Shown here piece by piece: positions 1-6,598 of a stretch of 7,854 bases of DNA; positions within the stretch are counted from its first letter, which is position 1, and the number at the start of each line of letters is the position of its first letter. The position numbers were made by a program, and so were the translations under genes. Source of the stretch: Tannerella sp. (GTDB lineage Bacteria > Bacteroidota > Bacteroidia > Bacteroidales > Tannerellaceae). The notes under the pieces were generated by a model. That model worked only from the letters and a program-made list of their open reading frames with translations. It was not told where the DNA came from and ran no database searches. The DNA lies in assembly GCA_031260095.1 (NCBI GenBank), contig JAIRKN010000209.1, positions 1 to 7,854 of the forward strand. Reading direction: 5' to 3'.

Positions 1-17
1 TTCTTCCATTTTATGCA

Positions 18-49
18 CTTGGAAAACACAAGTTTTTCATGTACTTTTG
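18..49 (+). promoter_or_regulatory. Bacteroides-type sigma-ABfr promoter for tldDE
   Basis: A -7 box TACTTTTG (42-49) matches the Bacteroides consensus TAnnTTTG exactly. CTTG at 18-21 matches the -33 element TTTG in three of four bases, and the 20-base spacing is within the usual 19-21. Transcription would begin a little after position 55, giving a leader of about 35 bases before the ATG at 90. The upstream in-frame ATG at 39 lies inside this promoter, which argues against its use. The match is by eye only and was not tested experimentally. Confidence 0.55.
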
Positions 50-89
50 TCCCCCTGTGAAAAAAAAACAGGACAATAAACAAACCATT

Positions 90-1622
90 ATGCAATTTAA
101 CAGAAGAGATTTCAGTAAAGCGGGAGAGCTTATGTCAGGATCATTCGCAACGCCGTCTATGTTCGGTAAGGATCATTCCGGGGGGGCGGGCGACGGCTCA
201 CCGGGTATAAACTTTGCTCTGGAACATTTCGGCGTTACCGGCAATGATTTGAAAAAAACGCTGTCGGCCGCGTTAGAAAGGGGAGGGGATTATGCCGATC
301 TGTTTTTTGAACACACCTTTTCAAACAGCATCAGTCTTCAGGATGGGGCTGTTAACCGCGCTTATTCAAACATTGATTTCGGAATGGGTGTAAGAGTCGT
401 CGCCGGTGATCAGACGGGATATGCATATATTGAGAATATCACGCCGAAAGACATGCTCAACGCAGCGCATACGGCAGCGCGTATAGCAAACGGAAGCAGT
501 TCGCCGCCGCCGGTCAATCTGACGGAGATTAAGGTCAAAAATCGGTTGTACATGATCAAAACGGCGTGGGAAGAGGTGACGGTTCAAAATAAGATGCCGT
601 ATCTGCAGAAGATTAACGACCGGATGTTTGATGCCGACAAACGTGTCGCAAAAGTTTCCGCATGGCTGAATGACCAGACCTCCCACGTTCTGTTTTGCAA
701 TTCCGAAGGGCAGTATTACTATGACTACCGTCCAATGGCAATTATCGGCGCACAATGTATCATGGCCGACGGCGACCGGATCGAGAGTAACAACGCTTCG
801 CGGGCGCTACGCATGGGAGCGGAGTTTCTTACGGACGAACTGGTTGAGGCAATCGTAAAAGAAACCGTCCGGAATACGGCTATACTTTTCCGCGCCGTAA
901 AACCGAAAGGAGGCGAAATGCCGGTTGTCATGGGTGCAGGAGGTTCGGGAATCCTGCTTCACGAAGCGATCGGACATGCGTTTGAAGCGGATTTTAACCG
1001 AAAAAACACCTCTATCTTTTCGGATAAACTGAACAAAAAAATATGCGACTCCCACATTAATATTATAGACGACGGGACGCTGCCTTTCAACCGGGGCGCA
1101 GTAAATATAGACGACGAAGGCATAGAAGGACAAAAGACCTGTATCGTACGTGAAGGTGTGCTCGCCGGCTATCTGCATGACCGGATAAGCGCTACATTCT
1201 ATGGCGTAAATCCAACCGGTAACGGCCGCCGCGAATCATTCCGCGCCATGCCTGTCCCCAGAATGCGTGCGACCTATATGGAAGCGGGAAATTACAGTGA
1301 AGAAGAAATCATTGCCTCCGTGAAAAAAGGAGTCTATGTATCCAAATTTACGAACGGACAGGTACAGATCGGCGCAGGAGATTTCACCTTCTTCGTGAAA
1401 AACGGATACCTGATCGAAGACGGTAAATTGACGCAACCCATAAAAGATATTAACATCATAGGAAACGGACCTAAAGCGCTGGCTGATATAAGCATGACCG
1501 GATCTAATTTTGAGATGGACGAAGGTTCGTGGACGTGCGGTAAAGACGGACAGTCGTGCCCCGTCGCATTGGGAATGCCATCCGCATTAGTACGTAATTT
1601 GACGGTAGGAGGAGAAAGTTAA
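90..1622 (+). CDS. tldD: TldD metalloprotease subunit with twin-arginine-like N-terminus
   Basis: This is the catalytic subunit of the TldD-TldE protease, which in E. coli degrades unfolded peptides, matures microcin B17 and degrades the antitoxin CcdA. The product is 510 residues from the ATG at 90. The N-terminal TldD domain starts near residue 50. The metal-binding HExxxH motif is HEAIGH, with His291, Glu292 and His296. The third metal ligand of the family is the cysteine in the C-terminal CGKDGQS motif (Cys483), and the protein ends in the characteristic NLTVGG. E. coli TldD is about 481 residues; the extra length is N-terminal. Residues 4-10 (NRRDFSK) resemble a Tat signal, but the following stretch contains Glu and little hydrophobicity, so export is doubtful. 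An in-frame ATG at 39 would add 17 residues, but it lies within the likely promoter. A one-base gap to tldE implies co-transcription and subunit pairing. The substrate here is unknown, since no peptide or toxin gene is nearby. Family assignment is firm; location in the cell is not. Confidence 0.93.
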   Translation: MQFNRRDFSKAGELMSGSFATPSMFGKDHSGGAGDGSPGINFALEHFGVTGNDLKKTLSAALERGGDYADLFFEHTFSNSISLQDGAVNRAYSNIDFGMGVRVVAGDQTGYAYIENITPKDMLNAAHTAARIANGSSSPPPVNLTEIKVKNRLYMIKTAWEEVTVQNKMPYLQKINDRMFDADKRVAKVSAWLNDQTSHVLFCNSEGQYYYDYRPMAIIGAQCIMADGDRIESNNASRALRMGAEFLTDELVEAIVKETVRNTAILFRAVKPKGGEMPVVMGAGGSGILLHEAIGHAFEADFNRKNTSIFSDKLNKKICDSHINIIDDGTLPFNRGAVNIDDEGIEGQKTCIVREGVLAGYLHDRISATFYGVNPTGNGRRESFRAMPVPRMRATYMEAGNYSEEEIIASVKKGVYVSKFTNGQVQIGAGDFTFFVKNGYLIEDGKLTQPIKDINIIGNGPKALADISMTGSNFEMDEGSWTCGKDGQSCPVALGMPSALVRNLTVGGES

Positions 1623-1623
1623 T

Positions 1624-2943
1624 ATGATCACAGATAAACAGAAACAACTCGCACAATGGGCGATGGAATATGCCCTGAAGAACGGATGCCGGGCCGCACG
1701 CCTGAGTTTGTACAATAATTCGAATACCTCGTTCGAAATACGGGATATGAAAATGGATAAATTGCAACAGGCTTCCGAAAACGGACTGTCGATACAACTG
1801 TTCGTAGACGGACGCTTTGGAACGGTATCCACCAATCGTTTTGTAAAAGAAGAACTGGAACGATTCATACGAAACGGGATCGAATCGACCCGGTACCTGG
1901 CCGAAGATAAAGCGCGCAGGCTTCCTGACGAATCATTCTATTACAAAGGCGGAGGTCCGGATCTGCAACTGTATGACGAGATGTTCCCAAGTCTGCCGCC
2001 GGATGATAAAGTAGCCCTTGCCATGCGTGTATGCGATGAAATAATGGACAGGGATAAGCGTGTCGTATCTGCCGGCTCGTCCTACTCGGATGGCGAGAGT
2101 TTCGGTTACCTGATTGCCAGCAATGGCTTTGAAGGGGAGGCTTGCAGTTCCTGCTTTTCATTATCCGGAGAAGCGAGTATCAAAGGAGAAGGAGAGGCCC
2201 GTCCCGGGGCTTACTGGTACGAATCGTCCCTGTATTTCGATACGCTGGAAAAAGACGGGATCGGCAGAAAAGCGTTGGAACGCGCCCTGCAAAAACTGGG
2301 ACAGCAAAAAACAACTTCCGCAAAGATGCCTGTGGTCGTAGACGTTATGAACGCGAGCCGCCTGCTGTCGCCCGTCATCAATGCCCTGTACGGCTCCTCT
2401 ATCCAGCAAAAGGATTCATTCCTGATGAATAAAAAAGGACAAAAGATATTCAGCGATAAAATGACGCTTATCGACGAACCGCATCTGATGAAATCTTCAG
2501 GGGCGCGTTATTTTGATAATGAAGGGGTCGCTACGAAAAAAATAAACGTATTCGATGCCGGAATACTGAAATCATACTACATTGATACCTGTAATGCGAA
2601 CAAGTTGAATGTGCCGCAAACCATCAGTTCACCGTCTATTCTGACGATGCCGCCCGGATCAAAAAACCTGAACGAACTGATACACTCCGTCGACAAAGGA
2701 ATCCTGATAACCGGATTTAACGGGGGAAACTGCAACAGCACAACCGGAGATTTCTCGTACGGGATAGAAGGATTCCTGATTGAGAACGGGAAAACAACAC
2801 AACCGGTAAGCGAGATGAATATCACCGGAAATATGATCGAACTGTGGCAGAATCTTATAGAAACAGGCAATGACGCTCGTCTTTCGTCAAACTGGCGGAT
2901 CCCTTCCCTCTTATTCGACCGGGTTGACCTCAGCGGAATGTAA
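1624..2943 (+). CDS. pmbA: TldE/PmbA, non-catalytic partner of TldD
   Basis: This 439-residue protein is the partner of TldD in the heterodimeric protease and is close in length to E. coli PmbA/TldE (about 450). It shares the TldD/PmbA fold. The C-terminal half includes a GGNCNSTTGDFSYG segment (residues 367-380), followed by a GFLIENGKTTQPV strand like the one in TldD. It lacks any HExxxH motif, as expected of TldE, whose role is to complete the protease chamber rather than to bind metal. It has no signal peptide or membrane segment, which fits a cytoplasmic complex and sits awkwardly with the Tat-like start of TldD. The ATG is one base after the tldD stop. AGGAGG at 1607-1612, inside the end of tldD, lies 11 bases upstream and could help reinitiation, although this also encodes the conserved VGGES end of TldD. 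Many databases would call it simply 'TldD/PmbA family protein'. Confidence 0.9.
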   Translation: MITDKQKQLAQWAMEYALKNGCRAARLSLYNNSNTSFEIRDMKMDKLQQASENGLSIQLFVDGRFGTVSTNRFVKEELERFIRNGIESTRYLAEDKARRLPDESFYYKGGGPDLQLYDEMFPSLPPDDKVALAMRVCDEIMDRDKRVVSAGSSYSDGESFGYLIASNGFEGEACSSCFSLSGEASIKGEGEARPGAYWYESSLYFDTLEKDGIGRKALERALQKLGQQKTTSAKMPVVVDVMNASRLLSPVINALYGSSIQQKDSFLMNKKGQKIFSDKMTLIDEPHLMKSSGARYFDNEGVATKKINVFDAGILKSYYIDTCNANKLNVPQTISSPSILTMPPGSKNLNELIHSVDKGILITGFNGGNCNSTTGDFSYGIEGFLIENGKTTQPVSEMNITGNMIELWQNLIETGNDARLSSNWRIPSLLFDRVDLSGM

Positions 2944-2967
2944 AAAAAAAGTCGCCGGATGACAGAG

Positions 2968-3006
2968 AAATGACCCGGGTTATTCGACAATTTCCCCAGG
3001 TCATTT
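2968..3006 (+). terminator. Terminator-like hairpin after tldDE
   Basis: AAATGACC (2968-2975) and GGTCATTT (2999-3006) form a perfect 8-bp stem. GGG (2977-2979) can pair with CCC (2994-2996) to extend it across a small internal loop. The right arm ends in TTTT (3004-3007), but there is no longer U-tract, so intrinsic termination may be weak. It lies 25 bases after the tldE stop and is well placed to separate the tldDE transcript from the aconitase operon. It could instead be a processing or stability structure. Confidence 0.45.
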
Positions 3007-3031
3007 TGCCCTCAGATGAATATTTTTCAGA

Positions 3032-3051
3032 CCGAAAATGCGGGTTTTCGG
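3032..3051. repeat. Perfect inverted repeat upstream of aconitase
   Basis: CCGAAAA (3032-3038) and TTTTCGG (3045-3051) are exact reverse complements around a 6-base loop TGCGGG. The repeat lies 52 bases before the aconitase start and is distinct from the terminator-like hairpin upstream. It could be an operator for a dimeric regulator of the TCA operon, a leader hairpin, or a second weak terminator. It is followed by AAAATTCTT rather than a U-run, which makes the terminator reading less likely. No regulator can be named from the sequence. Confidence 0.4.
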
Positions 3052-3088
3052 AAAATTCTTATTAGCTTTACGGCAGATTTACGAACTA

Positions 3089-3097
3089 TAAGGGGGT
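3089..3097 (+). promoter_or_regulatory. Near-complete Shine-Dalgarno sequence for aconitase
   Basis: TAAGGGGGT differs from the full anti-Shine-Dalgarno complement TAAGGAGGT at one base, and that A-to-G change still allows a G-U pair. The spacing to the ATG at 3103 is 5 bases. This fixes the aconitase start. Bacteroidota genes generally lack such sites, and icd and the citrate synthase gene in the same operon have none. Confidence 0.6.
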
Positions 3098-3102
3098 AAT
3101 AT

Positions 3103-5337
3103 ATGAAGAATGATTATTACAAAACATACGCCCGGCAAATCGAAAAAGCCGGCTCTGTCATCAGGAAACCACTGACTTTAACCGAGAAAATATTATTTGC
3201 ACACCTCTACAACAAACAGGAAATAAAGACGTATACAAGAGGGGAAGACTATGCTGTTTTCCGTCCCGACCGTGTGGCGATGCAGGATGCTACGGCGCAA
3301 ATGGCCATTTTGCAACTTATGATTTCCGGGAAAAAAGAATCGGCAGTCCCGGCTTCCGTGCATTGCGATCATCTGATTCAAGCCTGCCTCGGAGCAGATA
3401 AAGATTTGCAAACGGCAATCATCACCAATAAAGAAGTATATGATTTCCTGAAAAGCGCTTGCGATAAATACGGCATTACCTTCTGGAAGCCGGGCGCAGG
3501 TATCATCCATCAGACCGTACTGGAAAATTATGCTTTCCCGGGCGGAATGATGATCGGGACAGATTCGCACACGCCCAATGCGGGAGGGCTGGGAATGGTC
3601 GCTATCGGCGTTGGTGGAGCCGACGCCGTAGACGTAATGGCCGGAATGGAATGGGAATTGAAGATGCCGCGTATCATAGGAGTGAAACTGACCGGGGAAT
3701 TATCCGGCTGGACTTCCCCGAAAGACGTTATACTGAAACTGGCCGGTATCTTAACCGTAAAAGGAGGGACAAACGCCGTCATCGAATATTTCGGAAAAGG
3801 AACCCGGAGCATCTCTGCTACGGGAAAAGCTACGATCTGCAATATGGGGGCCGAAGTGGGAGCCACATCCTCCGTTTTCCCGTATGACAACGAGATGAAA
3901 CTCTACCTGCAAGCCACCGGAAGACACGCTGTTGCACAGCAGGCCGACACGGCAAAAGAATACCTCAATGCGGACGATCCCGTGATGGCCGATCCTGATA
4001 AATACTATGACCGTGTCATAGAAATCAATCTGTCCGAACTGGAACCTTATGTAAACGGGCCGTTCACGCCTGATGCAGCGACGCCCCTGTCCGAATTAGC
4101 CGAAAAAGTCAGAAAAATGGGTTATCCCGACAAGGTGGAAGTCGGCCTGATTGGTTCCTGCACCAATTCATCCTATCAGGATTTGGACAGAGTCGCTTCG
4201 CTGGCAGACCAGGTGAAAGAAAAAAACCTGACCATTCAAGGTCAACTTATCGTAAACCCCGGCTCGCGAATGATCGAACATACCGGCGCGATAAAAACAC
4301 TCGAAAATAACGGCGCTATTATTATGGCCAATGCCTGCGGGCCTTGCATTGGCCAATGGAAACGGATGACGGATGATCCTGCGCGGACGAACACGATTGT
4401 AAATTCGTTCAACCGTAATTTTGCCAAACGCGCCGACGGAAATCCCAATACGCACTCATTCGTCGCCTCCCCGGAAATAACGATGGCGCTGACCATTGCC
4501 GGTTCGCTTTCCTTCCATCCGGCAAAAGACAAATTAAAAAATAAGAACGGAGAATGGGTTTCACTCGCTCCTCCTTCTGGAAACAAATTTCCCCCCAATG
4601 GTTTCCCGGACCTAGAGAAAGGTTTTGCGCTACCTACGGGAAGCGGACAAGTCATCATTGCCCCCGGCTCGCAAAGGCTGCAATTGCTTCAACCCTTTCC
4701 GGCATGGGATGGAAAAGATTTCACAGATATGCCGCTTCTGATTAAAACGAAAGGTAAGTGTACGACCGACCACATATCAATGGCCGGCCCATGGCTACGG
4801 TTCCGCGGACATCTGGAAAATATCTCGGAGAACCTGCTTATGGGAGCCGTCAACGCTTTTAACAATAAAACCAACCGGACGCTGAATCGGAAAAGCCATA
4901 CATACGACACGGTTTCGGCCGTCGCAAAAGCCTACAAGTCAAACGGCATTTCATCCATCGTAGTAGCAGAAGACAATTACGGAGAAGGTTCTTCGCGCGA
5001 ACACGCCGCCATGGAACCAAGATTTCTGAATGTAAAAGTTATCCTGGCCAAATCATTTGCCAGAATACACGAAACAAACCTGAAAAAACAGGGAATGTTG
5101 GCCGTCACTTTCAAGCATCCCGGCGATTACGACAAGATCCGTGAAGAGGATAAAATCAGTATCACCGGACTGAACAACTTTGCACCGTCGAAAAGCCTGG
5201 CTGTAACCTTGACGCATACAGACGGAACGACGGACTCTTTTGAGGCGAATCATACATACAACGAAGTGCAGATAGAATGGTTTAAATCCGGATCTGCATT
5301 AAATTATAATGCTGAAAATAATGAAATTGAAAATTGA
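3103..5337 (+). CDS. acnA: Aconitate hydratase, mitochondrial type
   Basis: This cytoplasmic enzyme interconverts citrate and isocitrate through cis-aconitate using a [4Fe-4S] cluster. The 744-residue length matches mitochondrial aconitase (about 754 mature residues) and is far shorter than E. coli AcnA or AcnB (about 865-891). The cluster ligands are Cys353 (GSCTNSS), Cys412 and Cys415 (CGPC). Substrate and catalytic residues are also visible: Asp89-His90 (HCDHLIQA), Asp154-Ser155-His156 (GTDSHT), Arg438 and Arg443 (NRNFAKR), Arg568 (FRGHLENIS) and Ser630-Ser631-Arg632 (GEGSSREH). The C-terminal swivel domain follows about residue 520 and ends in [12 protein letters not shown], nearly identical to the mammalian mitochondrial enzyme as I recall it. 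No transit or signal peptide is present. It is the first gene of the acn-icd-citrate synthase operon and its end overlaps icd. A mitochondrial-like aconitase in a comparable context was reported in Bacteroides fragilis (Baughn and Malamy, 2002). All key residues are intact, so it should be active but sensitive to oxygen. Confidence 0.96.
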   Translation: MKNDYYKTYARQIEKAGSVIRKPLTLTEKILFAHLYNKQEIKTYTRGEDYAVFRPDRVAMQDATAQMAILQLMISGKKESAVPASVHCDHLIQACLGADKDLQTAIITNKEVYDFLKSACDKYGITFWKPGAGIIHQTVLENYAFPGGMMIGTDSHTPNAGGLGMVAIGVGGADAVDVMAGMEWELKMPRIIGVKLTGELSGWTSPKDVILKLAGILTVKGGTNAVIEYFGKGTRSISATGKATICNMGAEVGATSSVFPYDNEMKLYLQATGRHAVAQQADTAKEYLNADDPVMADPDKYYDRVIEINLSELEPYVNGPFTPDAATPLSELAEKVRKMGYPDKVEVGLIGSCTNSSYQDLDRVASLADQVKEKNLTIQGQLIVNPGSRMIEHTGAIKTLENNGAIIMANACGPCIGQWKRMTDDPARTNTIVNSFNRNFAKRADGNPNTHSFVASPEITMALTIAGSLSFHPAKDKLKNKNGEWVSLAPPSGNKFPPNGFPDLEKGFALPTGSGQVIIAPGSQRLQLLQPFPAWDGKDFTDMPLLIKTKGKCTTDHISMAGPWLRFRGHLENISENLLMGAVNAFNNKTNRTLNRKSHTYDTVSAVAKAYKSNGISSIVVAEDNYGEGSSREHAAMEPRFLNVKVILAKSFARIHETNLKKQGMLAVTFKHPGDYDKIREEDKISITGLNNFAPSKSLAVTLTHTDGTTDSFEANHTYNEVQIEWFKSGSALNYNAENNEIEN

Positions 5338-6586
5338 TAACGGTAATCTGATCGTCCCCGGTCATATTACAATCCCCTATATAACCGGAGATGGTATAGG
5401 AAGTGAAATAACGCCGGTATGCCGGCAAGTAGTAAATGCAGCGATACAAAAAGCATACGGAGACAACCGCTCGATTCGCTGGAAAGAAGTGCCGGCCGGA
5501 GAAAAATCATTCCGTGAAAACGGAGAATGGCTCCCGGATACAACACTGGAAACGTTTAAAGAATATCTCATTGGCATGAAAGGGCCTTTAACCACCCCGG
5601 TAGGCGGAGGCATACGGTCGATAAATGTAGCTTTACGACAAAGGCTGGATCTATATGTATGCCTGCGTCCGGTCCGTTGGTTTAGAGGCGTTTATTCTCC
5701 ACTCCGGGAGCCTCGGAAAGTAAATATGACGGTATTCCGTGAAAATACCGAAGATATCTATGCCGGTATTGAATGGGATAAAGATACGCCTGAAGCCCGG
5801 AAATTCCTGGATTTCCTGCGCAATGAAATGGGCGTTACAAAAATACGTTTCCCCGAAAGTTCGGCATTCGGGGTCAAACCCGTATCCGAAGAGGGCACAA
5901 AACGCCTTGTCCGCTCTGCTATCCAATATGCGTCAGACAGGCAGTTGCCCGGTGTTACGCTCGTACATAAAGGGAATATTATGAAATTCACCGAAGGAGG
6001 TTTCAAACGCTGGGGGTACGAAGTGGCGGAAGAAGAATTTGGCGATCAGGTGTTCACCATGTCTGAATATGAAAAAATCGTGAAAACACGGGGGAAAGAC
6101 GCGGCCGGACAAATATTGCAGGAAGCTAAACGGGAGAAAAAAATCATCGTCAAGGACGTGATCGCAGACGCATTTTTACAAAATACACTGCTCAGACCGG
6201 AAGATTACTCCGTCATCGCCACATTAAATCTGAACGGAGATTATATATCCGACCAGTTAGCCGCCATGGTAGGAGGTATCGGGATCTCCCCCGGAGCAAA
6301 TATCAATTACCTGACAGGCCATGCTATCTTTGAAGCGACACACGGAACAGCGCCCGATATAGCCGGGGAAAATCGTGCAAACCCTTCCTCCCTTATCCTT
6401 TCTGCGGCCATGATGCTCGAATACATCCACTGGAATGAAGCCGCCGAACGGATTATCCGGGCAATGGAACATTGTTTTACAGAGGGAGAAGCCACTTCCG
6501 ATCTGTCAGCCTTTATGCCAAACGGAAAGTACCTGACAACATCCCGGTTCGGGCAAACTCTGATTGAAAATATAAACAGCAATTAA
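5309..6586 (+). CDS. icd: Isocitrate dehydrogenase, predicted NAD-dependent
   Basis: This enzyme oxidatively decarboxylates isocitrate to 2-oxoglutarate and CO2. The 425-residue product belongs to the homodimeric type I family and aligns along its length with E. coli Icd (416). Isocitrate is bound by Ser104, Asn106, Arg110, Arg120 and Arg144 ([13 protein letters not shown] and [14 protein letters not shown]). Tyr151 and Lys221 are the catalytic pair, and Asp287, Asp311 and Asp315 bind the metal. The clasp region (about 245-282) is roughly 12 residues longer than in E. coli and resembles Bacillus subtilis Icd. The coenzyme pocket differs from NADP enzymes: after ATHGTAP the residues are Asp350-Ile351 rather than Lys-Tyr, with Ala357, Ser397 and Ala401 replacing E. 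coli Val351, Tyr391 and Arg395. This is the NAD-type pattern. The ATG at 5309 overlaps acnA by 29 bases. A second ATG at 5321, preceded by an A-rich stretch, is an equally plausible start giving 421 residues and a 17-base overlap. No Shine-Dalgarno site is evident, so translational coupling to aconitase is likely. Confidence 0.94.
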   Translation: MLKIMKLKIDNGNLIVPGHITIPYITGDGIGSEITPVCRQVVNAAIQKAYGDNRSIRWKEVPAGEKSFRENGEWLPDTTLETFKEYLIGMKGPLTTPVGGGIRSINVALRQRLDLYVCLRPVRWFRGVYSPLREPRKVNMTVFRENTEDIYAGIEWDKDTPEARKFLDFLRNEMGVTKIRFPESSAFGVKPVSEEGTKRLVRSAIQYASDRQLPGVTLVHKGNIMKFTEGGFKRWGYEVAEEEFGDQVFTMSEYEKIVKTRGKDAAGQILQEAKREKKIIVKDVIADAFLQNTLLRPEDYSVIATLNLNGDYISDQLAAMVGGIGISPGANINYLTGHAIFEATHGTAPDIAGENRANPSSLILSAAMMLEYIHWNEAAERIIRAMEHCFTEGEATSDLSAFMPNGKYLTTSRFGQTLIENINSN

Positions 6587-6598
6587 AAATAAACGATT

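Noticed and set aside
39..89. Upstream extension of tldD from the ATG at 39
   Set aside because: It overlaps a good -33/-7 promoter match, encodes a Lys-rich low-complexity stretch unlike TldD proteins, and the ATG at 90 gives a family-like start.
180..186. Run of seven G in the 5' part of tldD, a possible phase-variation tract
   Set aside because: Seven is short for a switching tract, the frame is intact, and a core protease gene is an unlikely target.
1607..1612. AGGAGG as a deliberate ribosome binding site for tldE
   Set aside because: The spacing of 11 bases is long and these bases encode the conserved Gly-Gly near the TldD C-terminus, so it is mentioned with tldE but not listed as a separate feature.
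90..2943. tldDE as part of a peptide-antibiotic or toxin-antitoxin system
   Set aside because: No precursor peptide, modification enzyme, transporter or toxin gene is visible in the window, and tldDE is a common housekeeping pair.
2577..2990. Antisense 137-codon open frame over the end of tldE
   Set aside because: It is a shadow of a clear TldE coding region, with no recognisable domain. The same applies to the other opposite-strand frames, including 366-755 and 4242-4658.
3001..3070. One-mismatch -7 boxes upstream of acnA: TCATTTTG (3001-3008), TATTTTTC (3021-3028) and TAGCTTTA (3063-3070)
   Set aside because: None has a TTTG-like -33 element at the right distance, and such near matches are expected by chance in A/T-rich DNA. 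The acnA promoter is left unassigned.
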